Shown here: positions 23,701 to 38,700 of the stretch, one piece after another | Numbering within the stretch: position 1 is the first letter of the stretch | How the letters are laid out: each line of letters begins with the position of its first letter | Assembly: GCF_022581195.2 (NCBI RefSeq) | Contig: NC_061475.1 | Coordinates: 5,518,001 to 5,582,000, forward strand | Origin: Helicoverpa zea | Lineage: Eukaryota; Arthropoda; Insecta; Lepidoptera; Noctuidae | Direction of reading: 5' to 3' | Length of the DNA stretch: 64,000 nt | Translations under genes and position numbers: made by a program | The notes under the pieces: model-generated | Seen by the model: the letters and a program-made list of their open reading frames with translations, nothing else | Told to the model about the DNA's origin: nothing | Database searches by the model: none

Positions 23701-26700
23701 GATCTACCTTGAGCAAGCGTTGTGATTGACTCTCATTCCTTCTATGTATGAGAAGGGGTTTAAGCCCTTAAGAAGAATAGTAAAAAAACTGTAATAACAT
23801 TCTTTTGTTTTTTTGTTGTTTAGTATTTTTAGTGAATACCTGTTATTTAATTGTTTATAGCCTATAGTTTTATAGTTTAGTTGTCTAGTCTTATGCTTGT
23901 TCCTACACAATTTTTTTTTTATGTTTAATAACAAGGTCAATTGTTGGATTTTTATATATATATATTTTTTCTCTCTATAGATATATTAATCATTATGTTA
24001 GTTGTAAGTTTAATTTTATTTTGCTGTGCCCTACAGGGTCCACAATTGTACCTAGCTCTAAGCCATATTGTTACACCTATTTTATACATTGTGGAATGCA
24101 AATAAATAATATGAATATGAATTCTAATACATAGCCATATCAGCCAAATAATACCAATGTATATTCGAAATAGAAAACAGAAAAACAACATAGCAAATAT
24201 CAAATCGTATATCAACAAATAAAGTGCGGAGTGGAGCATCTACAATATTTGTGCATCACTGCAAATGTTTGTCCAGCTAATGTGATTATTTTGTTCAAAT
24301 ACAATCGCAGGCTACATTATATGAGAGGCGCGGGTGGAATATGTTACTGAAAACATTGTATATTTTTGGTTTAAAAAATATATATTCTGGATAATTGAGA
24401 ACCTCCTCCTTTTTTGGTTGGTTAAAAAGTACTTCCAGCTGTCTCTCGCCTAACTTCTGACAATTCTCAAAATGTATATATATGGCGATACTGCGCCAGC
24501 TTCAAATAGTTAACTTCGGAAATGCTTTATTTGGAGCATAGTGTAGAATGGTTTGTTTTTAGGTATATGATGTACATCTTTGGGCAGATTCTTTCTAAGC
24601 TCGGGGCTTAATAACAGTAACACATTTAGACCGAATAAAGTTCAACTACGCTTGCTATTTGCAAATCTTTGGCATTCATCACAGGTTTACAAATTCAGAA
24701 ACTCAGTTTACAAAATCAAAAAGTCTAATAACTAGACTCACCAATGGGTATCGTAGTACTCAATATATGGGTCATGGTGCTTATTTAAGTACCCATTCTT
24801 TGCTTCTCAATTACCCAGGTAAGGTACCCAGTTACACTGTAACCTTAAAAAACCTAGTTAGGAAAAGGCTAGCCATTTCGTTAGCATATTGTTCGAACCC
24901 CCTATTGTATTTATTTATTGGTTTTATATAACATACGTTTCTCTTGTTTCAATACTATGCCACAAACAAGTTTAGCGGAATTGTTTTCAATTAAAAGTTA
25001 TTTTTGTTTTTGTTCAGTTTGCTTTGGTCGGGTTTCAGTTTATTGGAGTCGGGTTTTGATCAAGGTTTTATTGACTAGTGCTGTAAATACATAGTAATAT
25101 TGTAAATGGTATGTCTGTCTTTACAATTGCACGAGTGTAAGACACTTGGATTGCTTGTCTTGGACACTGAAACGGCTAGAAGTACTGGTTTATAAAAATA
25201 ATGACATCAACAACTACATAAATATATTCCAACTATATCCATTGAATTTTAGTACATATCTACAATTACTATTAATCGCAATTGCTATCTTCTTCTTACA
25301 TACTCCACTGTTTGTTACCTTATCACACAATAGACATTCTCTCTAACGGTATCATACAAAATCCACCTATTGTACGAAATAACAACAAATCACACATTTA
25401 CAATTTCACCTACACTAATAAACATACGTCATTTATTAATACCGTAAGCTATATTCCCTTTTATGGCACTTTCCCTACAAGGTCCGTCATTAACCGAGTG
25501 TACAGAAACAAAAGAGGGTACAATTTCCGAAATCGCGAGAAACAAAAGACATTTTAGTGAGCGCAGATGTTATTAATGCGTTTCATTAGTGAACAACCAC
25601 GGGTAGTATTCAATGGAAGTGCTAGGGTGTGAAACTGGACAATATTGAGCGTAGTTTTCGTACCGGATTTTTTCAATTGGCGGCTGTAAGTTTTTTTAAT
25701 TTTCAAGTTATAACAAAATTATTTTAATGTTGGTCTTATTGTTTAAGAATATCATTTTGAGTAAAGCTTTTACAAATTTAAACATAGGAAATCACTAAAA
25801 CATCTTAATTATTCAAGAGAAAAATAAATTAAAATGAAATTATAAATTGCGCAAAATAATTTGACAGAACTCATTTCAAGTTGACAGAGTAAAAAATTGT
25901 TTACGGCTCACTCGCGAAGCAATCACGAAATAAATTATTAAGAACTTCCAAACGAACACGAAGTTTCAATTAAAAGTAAACAGATTTCAGAGTATTTTTC
26001 AACAAAAGCCATTACGAAGAATAAATAACAAATGATTTGAAATCAATTTAGTTATTTATAAAAGTCGATCGAATAAATTCAGCACTTGTCATTTCCATAC
26101 ACATTTTAATCCATGTATAAGCAATATTTACGAAATGGTATGACGAGTTATAAAGTCGAAGAAACTCAACATTACTGGATTTTGTCGCACAAATTTTGAT
26201 TTGTTCAAGAATTTCAATGTGACTGCTACATTGTTAGTATTGGGGACAAAATTCAAAATTAGATTTAAAACAGATTGAAATAACTGATTTTCTTAATACT
26301 TTTTCTGTTCATTGTTATTTAATTTACTATACCTAGCTTTCTTTAGAGGCGCAGACATACCACTTAACACTAGTTAACACCCTTTCTCCCCAACGTAAAT
26401 ATTGTAAAAAAAGCTTTCTTTAGAAGGTGCAAAATTTAACTAATATACAAACATGCATAGGTATAGATTGATAATGATTATGGTTCATGACACATACGTA
26501 ATCACAACTTACATTCAAGACATTACCTATATGTGTTTCAAGCTCTCAACCAAGTCCTGTTTAAACAACAAGAATAACGCTCCAATCTACTAAGCTTAAC
26601 ACACCTAACAATTGATTATTCTAGAAATAATACAAAATTGAATGGACGCTAGACCTCGTGATAAGTTCAGAATGTAGGTTAGGCAAACAATAAGTACAGT

Positions 26701-29700
26701 CGTGGGCGTAGCCTTTCCTTTGTGACAACAAACAGACCAACATCTTGATATTTCAAAGGTCATCTAAATATATCCGACTTTATCTTCCAATCTTAGTTCT
26801 TGTCTTAGTTTTTTGATGTCAGTTGTTAACTAGGGTATCGGTGTTCATTTTTAGAAGCTAAATGACGTATGTTAGCGCTAGAGTCTATTTATTGAAATAA
26901 CAGTATTTTATTGTGATTTCAGTATAAGTTGGCATGATACTCTTATTTTCTATGATGTTATAATATTATTTGATATCAACTGTGAACGACGAAATTCTCC
27001 GATATATAAAAATAACATGTTTTTCGTAGCAATTTCGTTTTTGAACGATAAGAAAATCTTCTATCAATACAAAACAATTGACATATTATATAAATATTCA
27101 ATCAAACCTTATATCCTACTCTCAATCTCAGCTCAAAAAAAACAAAAGATAGCACACAAAAATCATCACACCACAAAGTTAACCATCACCAAACCACAAA
27201 AAACAAAAGGGTATCAAGTACCCGACCAATCACAAAGTACTTGGTAAAACTGCTTACAACCCCATGGAAGTGGGAAGGGGTATTGTATCGGTCACGAAGC
27301 ACTCATGGCTCATTGTCTAGTGAGCCACATGTGTGGGGTGCACGTGGCTACTGTTGAAAGGAAGCCCCTTTGTTGAAGTGTTGGAGTAATTGTTGAAATG
27401 TGTTGTTTGATAGTTTGGATAGATATTATCCTACTCACAGATCCTACCAATATGATAAATGCGAAAGTTTGTATATATTGATGTTGGTTCCCATTTTACG
27501 CTGAAATTATTTAATCGATTTTGATGAAACTTGACATTTATATAGCGTATATATCGGAATAACATAGAGTACTCTTCATCCGCGTATGAGAAGTAGTGCC
27601 CGCGAGATGTGTGTGAAACCGCCAGCAAAAGCTAGTTTAACTATAAAGTCAAATCACTAAGTAAATATACATCTATAAAATATTTCAGTGCCGACAAAAA
27701 TTAATTGAAACAAGTACTGTGAAAACAGTAAAAATATACGCTAGTAACTTAATACAGCCTAAAATGTTATCTGTTTTAAAATAAATTTCAATTTTAAAAT
27801 ACTTTAGTAAAATCCTTGAATACTAATCGCTTCTTTACTACAATCAGTATCTAGTAACAGCCACTTAAAATCTTCACCTCCACTCATTACTTTTCATAGC
27901 AACTTAAAAGTAATTTAACAGCCATATAAATGGTCTCCAATCTTTATGTCGAAGGTATTACCACAAAAATGGCCTTCAATTTATAGCCACAAAGATTTCT
28001 CTAATCTTTTATATGAAATTGCTAGGCTTTTAAACGCTAATGCCTAGAACACTTACCATTCTACATTCTAGAATAAAGGGAAAGATAAACTATGGAAGAC
28101 AGCCTAGAAATGAGATCTTCAACAAAGTCTAGAAAGTCTCATTGTGTTTTTATAAACCTAAATATCTACGCAAATATACCTTAACTTTGAAAAGTCTTAC
28201 GAGCCTGTATGAAACGCAGGAATTTAGTCCTTATAGTTATATAGATAAAACCTATTTTTCATCTTCAAAAGGTTCATTACCAAGTAGATAAACAACGACA
28301 TTTCTTTCATCTAAATAGTTGTTTTCACATTTCAAAGGTACAAAAATATTTGTTTGTTCATGTTATACTAAGCGAGTTTACTTGTCATACTAGAAAAATA
28401 CTATTGAGTTACATAAATTCTTTGATAGGTACATGACAAGGTTAAAGCCTAATCTAGGGTTGTCAACTGCGTATATTTAGATTGGTTAAAACTGCAAAAA
28501 ATTTTATGAACACTGGTTAGGTTAGTAGAATATATTTCCCAAGTAGAGTATATTCTATTCGATGCATATAACTGAATTTTGAATCGGAAAGTGTCTTCCA
28601 TTAACCTCTAACGTCTTTCTAAATATCTACTAGTATTCTAAGTAATATTATAAAATTGAAGAGTTTGTTTGTTTGTTTGTTTGAACGCGCTAATCTCAGG
28701 AACTACTGGTCCGATTTGAAAATTTCTTTCAGTGTTAGATAGCCCATTTATCGAGGAAGGCTATAGGCTACTTTTTATCCCGTTACGGGAAGTAGTTCCC
28801 ACGGGATGCGGGTGAAACCGCTGGCAGAAGCTAGTGTTTTATACAGAGCGATTGCAAACCAGTTGCCTAGGCAACACAATTAATACACTTTGGTAAGACG
28901 GGTTATCAAACTTTCCCATTTCTACTGTTACTGTTGCTTGTAAGTATTATATTTTGCAAAAATAAAGTGCTTTCTTATCCCATCTTGTCTAACAATGTAA
29001 TATTAAAGTAAACATTTCCTCCCTTCCCGATTTAGAAGTGACAACCCTATAGAGTCAGTATAAATAAATGACGATACTTTTTCATCTCGGTAAGGGATCA
29101 GAGAACTATAAATTATTAAAGATCTTACCTGAGCGAGGAGTCAAAATATTGAACACCTGAAAGTAAATATACATAGATCTATGTATCATCATCATCATCA
29201 TCATCTCAGCCATAGGACGTCCACTGCTGAACATAGGCCTCCCCCTTTGATCTCCACAGATACCTGTTGGAAGCGACCTGCATCCAGCGTCTTCCGGCGA
29301 TCTATGTATAATAAAACAAAATTAAATTAAGATCTCTTTTGCCATGTCAAAATAATAACTACATTCAAAGCTCATTAAAATTATCGTTGAGCCCCATTGC
29401 TATATAAATACTTTTAAAAATGAGTAGAAGTGTATATATTTACATCATATTTTAAATGTTTTAAAATTAACTTATAATTCTTAAAACTTTTCTCTCGTGT
29501 TTTCTATAAAACATGAGAGAAAAGTGATTCAGTAGAAATAACCACAAAGAAAATAAGTTCAATTACAACAACAGTAGCTTTATAAAAGTATTTAAAACCT
29601 AATTCACGTCAAGTTTCATTACACGTAATTAATTTAATAACACACAGAGACTGTACAAAAAGATTTAGACTAGATAGAAAAAGACCTAATAATGTTCTAA

Positions 29701-32700
29701 AAGGAGATTTTATTCTAGCACGGCTCTTGAATACTAATGAATAACGTAGAACAATCTGCTTTATCCTAGTATAAATTTAAGCTAATTTTCTTCTTACTAA
29801 GAGTTTGAGTAGCGACTGAAGATCGTGGCTTTCCAGGAATTTTAGGTTTGTTTTGCCTCTATTTTTAGGGTTCCGTACCCAAAGGGTAAAACGGGACCCT
29901 ATTGTTTTCGCTCCTCTGTCCGTCCGTCCGTCCGTCCGTCCGTCCGTCCGTCCGTCCGTCCGTCCGTCTGTCACCAGGCTGTATCTCATGAACCGTGATA
30001 GTTAGAGAGTTGAAATTTTCACAGATGATGTATTTCTGTTGCCGCTTTAACAACAAATACTGAAAACTAGAATAAAATAGATACTTCGGGGGGCTCCCAT
30101 ACAACAAACGTCATTTTTTTGCTCATTTTTAGGGTTCCGTACCTCGAAAGGAAAAAACGGAACCCTTATAGGATCACTTTGTTGTCCGTCTGTCTGTCTG
30201 TCTGTCTGTCTGTCAAGACCCTTTATCTTAAGAACGCGTGAACGTATCAAGCTGAAATTCACATGAAATACTCGGGTCTATTGTCCCTTTAAGCTGTGAA
30301 AATATCAAACTTCTAAGCCAAGCCAATCAAAAGATACAACCGATTATGTCGATATTTTCAACAAATTTTCGACACTCGCAAAGGAATCAAAACCTACAGG
30401 GTACTTCCCGTAAACTCAGAATCTTGAAATTTGGCATGAAGCATTGTCATATAATGCAAATATAGGAAAAATTGCGAAAATCACATTTTTTTTGTTATAT
30501 AATATAATAAAAATATTTTAATAAAATGAAACTTACTACCTTATTTCTCACGAACGAATAAAGGTACCAAATTGAAATTTATACCAAATACCTAGGTCTA
30601 TTGTCCCTTTAAGCAATGAAAAAATCAAACTTCTAAGTTAACGCGATCAAAAGATACAGCAGTTTTACCGACACCTTAGACGAATTTCCGTCACACGCTA
30701 GGGAATCAAAACCTACAAGGTACTTCCTTTAAACTCAGAATCTTGAAATTCGGCACGAAGCAACGTTATTTAGTACAGATAAAGGAAAAATTACGAAAAT
30801 GATAAATTTGAAGTTACATAAAATATTAAAATAATATTATTTTTGCTTACATGACATAAAATATTTTTTTAATAATTATAAACTTACTACTTACCCTTTT
30901 TCACATGAACGCGTAGAAATATTAAAGTTTTGATAAAAAGTGAAATTCATATCAAACACTTCTTAAATATAATGGCCTCTAAACTGTGAAAAATTTTAAA
31001 TCATTCAAAGGTCATTGGGCACCTTAGTATGGAAACCATACCCACGGCGGATACGAACGAAATATAGCACAGTATAATGATAAAGGCTCTGATTTACTAT
31101 GGCATTAGTCGCATCAATGTGAACCATGGGAATCTAGAGAAAATCAGGTGTAAACATCAAATATTTTCCTCATTTCAATGGGGAACTTAAACGACCACGT
31201 TTGACGGATTTGAGAAATCATTTCTTTGTAGTGAAAGAGTATACTCGCCGTTTATTTCCATTGTCATCAGGTCAGGATCTGATGATGGAAATCCTAAGAA
31301 ATCGAGGGCAACTATCAGAAATTTTAGGCATGCATAGGATTTAAACTTGATTCTCAGATGTATGTCTGGTGATACTATCAAACAGTGAAAGTTTAGAGCT
31401 TACCTGATGATGGAGACGTGAGAAAGTCGAGAGAACTCCTTAACGGTATGTTTTTAGTTACGTCGTGTTTATATTATTCGTATTGACGAGAACTTTTCAC
31501 AAAAGTTAAAAATAAAAACAAAAAAAAAAAAACAACTTCTAAAAACAACAAGAAAACTGTTTATATGCATCGGTCTAGATCTCGGTGGTTAAATAAATAT
31601 AGATGCATCCTCTAGACACCGACTTCTAGACCGAAGCACCTAACATCTTTTTAATTTCTTTCTTGCTTTTGTTTTCTTGTTGCTTTTTTATATGTTTGAA
31701 GTTGGATTTGTTTGTAAAATGCTACAAAATAAAGCCGACTTTATAAAACAAAGAAAGGGACAGAATACTTTTGTCAAGGCTCTAGAAACGTAAAGCCAGC
31801 AGCCCCGAATCCTACTCTCTAGAGGTCGTTGTTACAATTCGACAGCTACAAGTCGTCAGGCGGTTTCGAAAAAAACCTGAAACTGGGGCTCGTTAGGTGA
31901 TTAATCCCTCAAAAATAAAAGATCCCATTTCTGCAATGGCTGCTTTAACCCAAGTTAGTAGTGAATTCTCGTCACCTAAAATAAAATAAGCTCCAACACA
32001 AGGTTACGGTATAAATTGTAAAGGAGTTCCCATAACTATATCTGATCTTTGCTATCGATCCCACAATGGCAGTCAAACCTATCTACGTGGAAAGTCTTCG
32101 CCAATACGAATAAAATAAACCCAAACACGTGGTAGTTGCAACATACCGTTCAGGAGTTCCCTCGACTCTCTGTAGTCTCCATAATCAAATCAGCTCCAAA
32201 CCTTCACTGTTTACCAGTACCCTCAAAAATACACTCACATGTCTGGTTATGACTCGATGCGTGCCTACAATATTCAAGAGTTGCCCTCGATTTCTCAGGG
32301 TTTCCAGATCCTCATCAGATCCTGGTCATCCGAATTGGCATCTTCCTTCTTTATGAAAATTCTTTAACAATAAAAACTAACATTGCAACCTGTACAATCC
32401 TCTGAAACTGCTTGTCTTTTATATTTTTCAAACGATCCTGGACATTCGTGGAATTTTAATAAAATATTATATTCAAAGAAACGTCATACCATTCTCCACG
32501 ATTTAAAACTACTTTGATTCATGTCCGCCACTTTTTACAAACCGGCCAGATATGCCCAATGACCTTTAAGACATAATTAGTTATTTTCAATCAAATTTCT
32601 GAATGATGACTATAAAATGTTGTATATAAATAACTTTAATAAAATAACTTTTACAAGGTACTGGCCTACTATTTTAGTTATATTATAAAATAAAAAATAT

Positions 32701-35700
32701 TAACTATTTTGACTCTCACGAAATTACCATAACTAAGATTGTTCTAAACTTAACAGTTGGCGCGAAACTCACTTTTTATCTATACAGGATTTGTACGGAA
32801 CCCTCGCTGCGCGAGTCCGACTCGCACTTGGCCGGTTTTATTATATAATATTCTCCAATTTAACGGGAACACCAACTTTTGATGAATTATTTATGAATGG
32901 GAAAGTCTTAGGCCGCTGCCTCGAATTTTGCGGGCAGCGGGGCGGCAGCGGCGGCGGCGCGTTCGGTCACCGTTTTGAATGGAGCTTACCGCTCGTTGAC
33001 CGCTCCCGCGCCGCTGTATTCGAGGGCCGGTCCATTTGATTATACGCGTAAGATCCTGCCGCTCCCGCGCCGCCGCCGCTGCCGCCCCGCTGCCCGCAAA
33101 ATTCGAGGCAGCGGCCTTAAGCATTTTAAACCATTGCACTAGAAGAGGGGTTTTATAAGTTTAACAACTACATAATATGTTTGTTTGTAGTATCCTACCC
33201 CCTTACTTATAAAATCTCTAATCACCTTCTAAGCAACATTTTAACTAATCACTACTTAAAGTCTTAAGTAGTGATTAAATGTTAGTTAAGACATGCTTAA
33301 GCAACGTTTATAAGTAAGAATTTTCTTAAACAGCCCTTAAGTATTACTTATATTTAATTCACGTTTATAAGTAAGGCTGTTAGTTCTTAAGCTTAACATG
33401 TTGAGAGAAGCTACAGATTACTATTTATCTGGATGCGCGAAGTAGTTACCACCAGACGCGGGATGACCTTTTTATATGAAGACTAGCTGTTGCCCGCGAC
33501 TTCGTCTGCGTGGGCTATTTCGTTTATTTAATCGTTCATTGCTCAACCCCCGTAGATGATAGCGTGATAATATATAGCCTATGTGTTGAAACGGCCCCTA
33601 GGTAATAGTCATGCAAAATTTGATTTAAATCCATGCAGTACTTTTTGAGTTTATCCGGGACAAACATACAGACAAACAGACATACAGACAAAAATTCTAA
33701 AAACTACATATTTGGGTTCAGAATCGATTATGGATCACCCCCCAAGTATTCTTTAAAAAAAATATTCAATGTACAGTTTTGACTTTCCTATCATTTTATT
33801 ATATGTATATATGTATAGATGATACTTATATTAAGTGAATAACGCAACAACTTTTAAACAAAATCAAAAATTTTCTAACTCGACTTTAAAATTCAAAGAG
33901 TTATTTCAAAAGTATCCAACCAACCTCTAAATATCGAACCTCTTTTGACTGTCCAATATTTCAGGTACAAAAACGTTTGCAAGCAAAGTTTGTGAGGTCA
34001 AAGACCCTTAAAATAACTTGGAAGATATCTCAACGATTCCGTGGCCATTGTGCTGAAATTGTTCTAATCTCCTCCGAAATTCTTGAACTTCCGTACCTTA
34101 GGAGTTATCTCTCAATTTATCGATAGCGTTTAAATTGAAAGGAAGTCTTAGAGGCTGATAGTCTGTACATACTAATATTGTGAAGAGGAAAAGTTAGATA
34201 GTTTGTATAGAAGGCGGATTACATAATCTATTATTAGCATTCTTGTGCTAACTTGAATGGAATCTCATATTATTATTTACTAATTGTTTCCCTTGGTTTC
34301 GCGTTCTGAGGAAACAACTTCTCGTCCTTTCTTAGGTTTTAGATTCTATCTCGGCCTCTGAAGCATCCGTATGTATACAACACATTTAAATTGGGTAAAT
34401 AGTTTTGTCACGAAGGATGAAACAGACTGGTAGATAAAATAATACATAAAGTTACTTCTGCATTTATAATATTACTAAGACAGCAATGATTTTATTCAAT
34501 CATCCTTTACTCATCGCAGCTCAATCCTACCAAGCCAAATAAGCCAAATATTTCGCGTTCTGAGGAAACAACTTCTCGTCCTTTCTTAGGTTTTAGATTC
34601 TATCTCGGCCTCTGAAGCATCCGTATGTATACAACACATTTAAATTGGGTAAATAGTTTTGTCACGAAGGATGAAACAGACTGGTAGATAAAATAATACA
34701 TAAAGTTACTTCTGCATTTATAATATTACTAAGACAGCAATGATTTTATTCAATCATCCTTTACTCATCACAGCTCAATCCTACCAAGCCAAATAATATA
34801 CTTACCAAACAAATTGCTGCGCTGAAAAACACCCCCAAAAGCGTTAGAAAGGTTGTAAAAAAATAGACATAATCATAGAAATTCAACCATTTATACGTCA
34901 GAGCGCGCTCAGTGTTACGACCGGGTCCCCGAGGTGTGCTGTGAATCCATATAAAGGTTATCTCCATACGAAATATTCGGGCTCTCGCGACGGTATATTT
35001 TGAACACGCTGAAATGTCTATGTGTCACTTCCAACGTATCTTTGATACGGTCTCAGCACGGGCTAGTTCACACCTGTTTGTGGTTTATAGATAAACTTTA
35101 AGTGCAGTGAGTGTTAATAGAAGTGCTAGGTTTTCAGGAATAATTTTAGTTGTAGAAACGAATATTAATTTCGGAAATTACAGGCTGGATTTTATTCTAT
35201 AGCATAAAGGTTGCCGTAGACTAGACTTCTAGAAATAAACCTTAGATTTCTATAAATTTACTAATAATAATTTTGTACTCAACAGGGCCTTCAAGGTAGG
35301 CCATTCAAATTAGGGTAATTTTCCCCTTGTAATAAGCAATTATGAAGCTCAACAGCATCTTTACAGTGTAGCCTGCTCTTTGTTTTTTAGTATCAGATAT
35401 AGTTTTTTACCGCACAAAAGCAGGGTTAAATATCAAAAACGCTTCCATCGTTTATTCTATTAAATTGTCGAACAAGATGTTGTCGGTGTCATGGAGGGAC
35501 CAGATTGCAAATAGTAGCATATCTCCTTTAGCTTTCTATATCTGTTTTATCTCAATCGCTTCAGCCATAAAGAGTTGCTTGTAAACAGATAAAACCTCAC
35601 AGATAAATTTTAACTGCCTCGTTGGTCTAGTTGTCGCAAGTGTGGCTGCTGAGCACGAGGTCTCGGGTTCGATTCCCGAGTCGGGCCGAAATCGCTTTGT

Positions 35701-38700
35701 GGGTTTTAGAAGACTTTCACAAAGCAGCCCGAAGCCTGGAAGTTGGTGATTGATTCACCCGTGCATCGGAGAGCACGTAAATGTCGGTCCTGCGCCTGAT
35801 CTCTTTCCGGTCGTGTTGGGTTGCCGTCCCATCGGGCTATGAGAGTGAAGGAATAGAGAGTGCACCTGTGTCTGCGCAAATGCTTGTGCACTGTAATATG
35901 TCCTGCGCAGTTGGCTAATCTCCTTACATGAGAACAGCCGCCGTAGCCGATAATCGGCTAGGAGGACATCAAACAGATAAACCAATTTTCGTGTTTATAA
36001 ATATATTTTTTTTACATTCTACTAAGGATACAGGCGTTTTTTTACAGGAACTTTATACTCTTTACCATCTTAAACCAGACTTATCACTTAAAACATTAAC
36101 GTCTTATCAACTTAGGTCTTTCACGCATCCTTAAAAACGACATAAACGTAAGTAAAACCGCCTATTACCTACCTCAGGTGCGTCCATTAACATACCATCC
36201 CATAACGTACATCTGAAGTTCTCTTCTGGGTACCACTTACAGACTTACATATCATAGAGGTATATACCGTCCTCTTCCCGACTTTATTATAAAAGTTGAG
36301 CTCGTTCAAACACTGTATAGTGTATATTACACATTGGTGTAATGCCGCCTTTATGAGCTCTGTAAGGACTAGGCCTTGTTAGCGGCAGTTTTAATGGAAA
36401 TTTTATTTATTGCCCAACATTTGAGGTCAGTGAATTGAGGAACGTCCCTCTTGTAATTTGCTGTTATTTTGTATGGTCTTAATGGCAGGAATGAAGGAAA
36501 TAATTTTAGGTAGTGTTGTTAGCATAATTAATTTATAAGGAGATTAAAAGTAAAATTATCTCATTATTATAAATGCGAAGTTCACTTTGCTCTGATGATG
36601 ATTTTGTTAACAGTATTTCACAGTACCTACATTTACTTGTTAATCAGATTTCACTTAAACGCCATTTCGAATCAAATAATTTCTCACAAATTCCTCTTTT
36701 TATTTCCATAATTAGATACTTGTGTACCTACCTTCTAAATTATTCTAGTCATTTAGAAAAGGTACTCTTTTGAATGGCCTCTTGTATCAAAAAGATTTCT
36801 TTGACAGCTACATCGCTGCAGGATGGATTTTTTTCTGTGAAGAATTTCTAGACCTTTCCATAAAATGTGCCCTGAGAGGCTTGGACAAGGTTGTAATTGA
36901 ATAAGTGTGCCTTTATGGAGCACTCTACCTGTTCATGTTCTACGACTTTAAATAGCACTCTAGGCTGTATGAGACATGTAGCAGCCATTTTGTTATACGT
37001 CAGTTATTTAGGACAATGTAAAGAGTTTTGGTAATGGTCAAAATATTTTCATATGACCGTGATCCTTGTGGTGGTTTCCTGGATTCTGTTCGGGTATAAC
37101 CTCGTATTCAATATAACATTTAGAAGAATTATTGCATTAGAATCATAATAATTACGTTTAGATGGTTCAGTAAATACTATTCTTATGTAAGACGTAATAT
37201 CTAAGTTCTAAACCTTAGTCACTTGAATCCAAACTTATTCTAACTACTTCACCCTCAGTTGTTTTAACAACGCAGTTACATTTAACATCTTACTAGCAAT
37301 TGTTTTCAACTTCAGTATTCAATGTAAGTGGGTCAAACTTTGAGTCGTTCGCAACAATTATTAGACTTTTGACAATAACAACAACACGCTGTATATTGAG
37401 CCACTGATGAGTGAAGGTCTCTCATACAGAGAAGAGATGAATATTGATCAGCAAGCTTGCTCACATATTCACAAAAAACCGGCCAAGTGCGAGTCCGACT
37501 CGCGCACGAAGGGCTCCGTACCATAATTTATAAAACGGACAAAAAAATATGGGAGCCCCCTAAAATATTTATTTAATTCTAGTTATAGCGGCAACAAAAG
37601 TACATCATCTGTGAAAATTTCAGCTCTCTAAAGGCGCGGCTCCACCGCAGTGCACGCTGTGCACGGACACGCGGCGCATTTTAGCTGCGTGTATTCATTT
37701 GTTTGGCAACGTGGGTCTACGTTTCCACTGAAGTACACGAATATGACCCACGACTATGTATAGCGTGGCACGGCGCACGGGTAGACCCACGCTGACAGCG
37801 TTGAGCAACGTAACCGCTTATTCGAGAAAGCTATGCGTGTGTCAATGACGTCAATTCATGCGTAGCCTCTTCGTGGGTTACAGTGGAAACAACTACATAC
37901 ATTTTCTTACAAAGCGAAGTTTAGTACACATGCGTAGCCTCTCCGTGAACCGCGGTGGGCCTGAAACGCGTCCGTTCCACAACGTGTATGACTGAAAACT
38001 GCTCTGCGATAACCGAGCTGTACATAGTCGTGGGTCTTATTCGTGTACTCCAGTGGAAACGTAGACCCACGTTGACAGCGTTGAGCTATGTAACCGCCTA
38101 TTCGAGCAAGCCACGCGTGTATCAATGAAGTCAATTCATGCGTAGCCTCTCCGTGGGTTGCAGTGGACACAACCACATACATTTTCTTACAAAGCGAAGC
38201 TTAATACACGTGCGTAGCCTCTCCGTGCACCGCGGTGGGCCCGCGCCTTAACTATCACGGTTTATAAGATACAGCCTGGTGACAGAAGGACGGACGGGAG
38301 GAGCGAAAACAATAGGGTCCCGTTTTACCCTTTGGGTACGGAAACCTTAAAAAAACTCATACTCAAACTCAAAATATTTATTTGCATGTTAAGGTTGTAC
38401 AGTTCTTAGATATAGGTTTAGGTTCAGCTTAACTATACCTGCCAACTTTAAAATTACTACCTAGTAATGTCTTCTTTGGAAAGCGTTGCTTTTCTTTATA
38501 ATCGATCGATTCCCGAGATTGTTACATAGCCTCCTCTTCAAAACAGAAACATAATCACTTTAATTCCCCTTTGCCTAAACATTGGTATACCAATAAATCA
38601 CTGTTTTGTCTACGTTTGCGGAACCCGAATGCATAATTCCACAATCAGAAATGTTCGTTTGAAAAGCAAAGCTATGCATTCAAACAACCAATGGTAATAT

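Noticed and set aside
29777..30262. Asp-Gly-Arg-Thr repeat proteins on the minus strand
   Set aside because: Translation of (GTCC)n and (GTCT)n microsatellites within repeats.
31187..31381. 64-codon minus-strand frame
   Set aside because: Falls within the 2.7-kb noncoding interspersed repeat.
32791..33139. Ala/Gly/Arg-rich frames
   Set aside because: Caused by the GC-rich MITE with perfect inverted repeats.
35611..35688. tRNA gene
   Set aside because: A and B boxes and a T arm are present, but the acceptor and anticodon arms do not fold well, and the sequence continues into a SINE body flanked by a target duplication.
37907..38182. 91-codon minus-strand frame
   Set aside because: It lies wholly inside the 617-bp MITE and spans its internal duplication.
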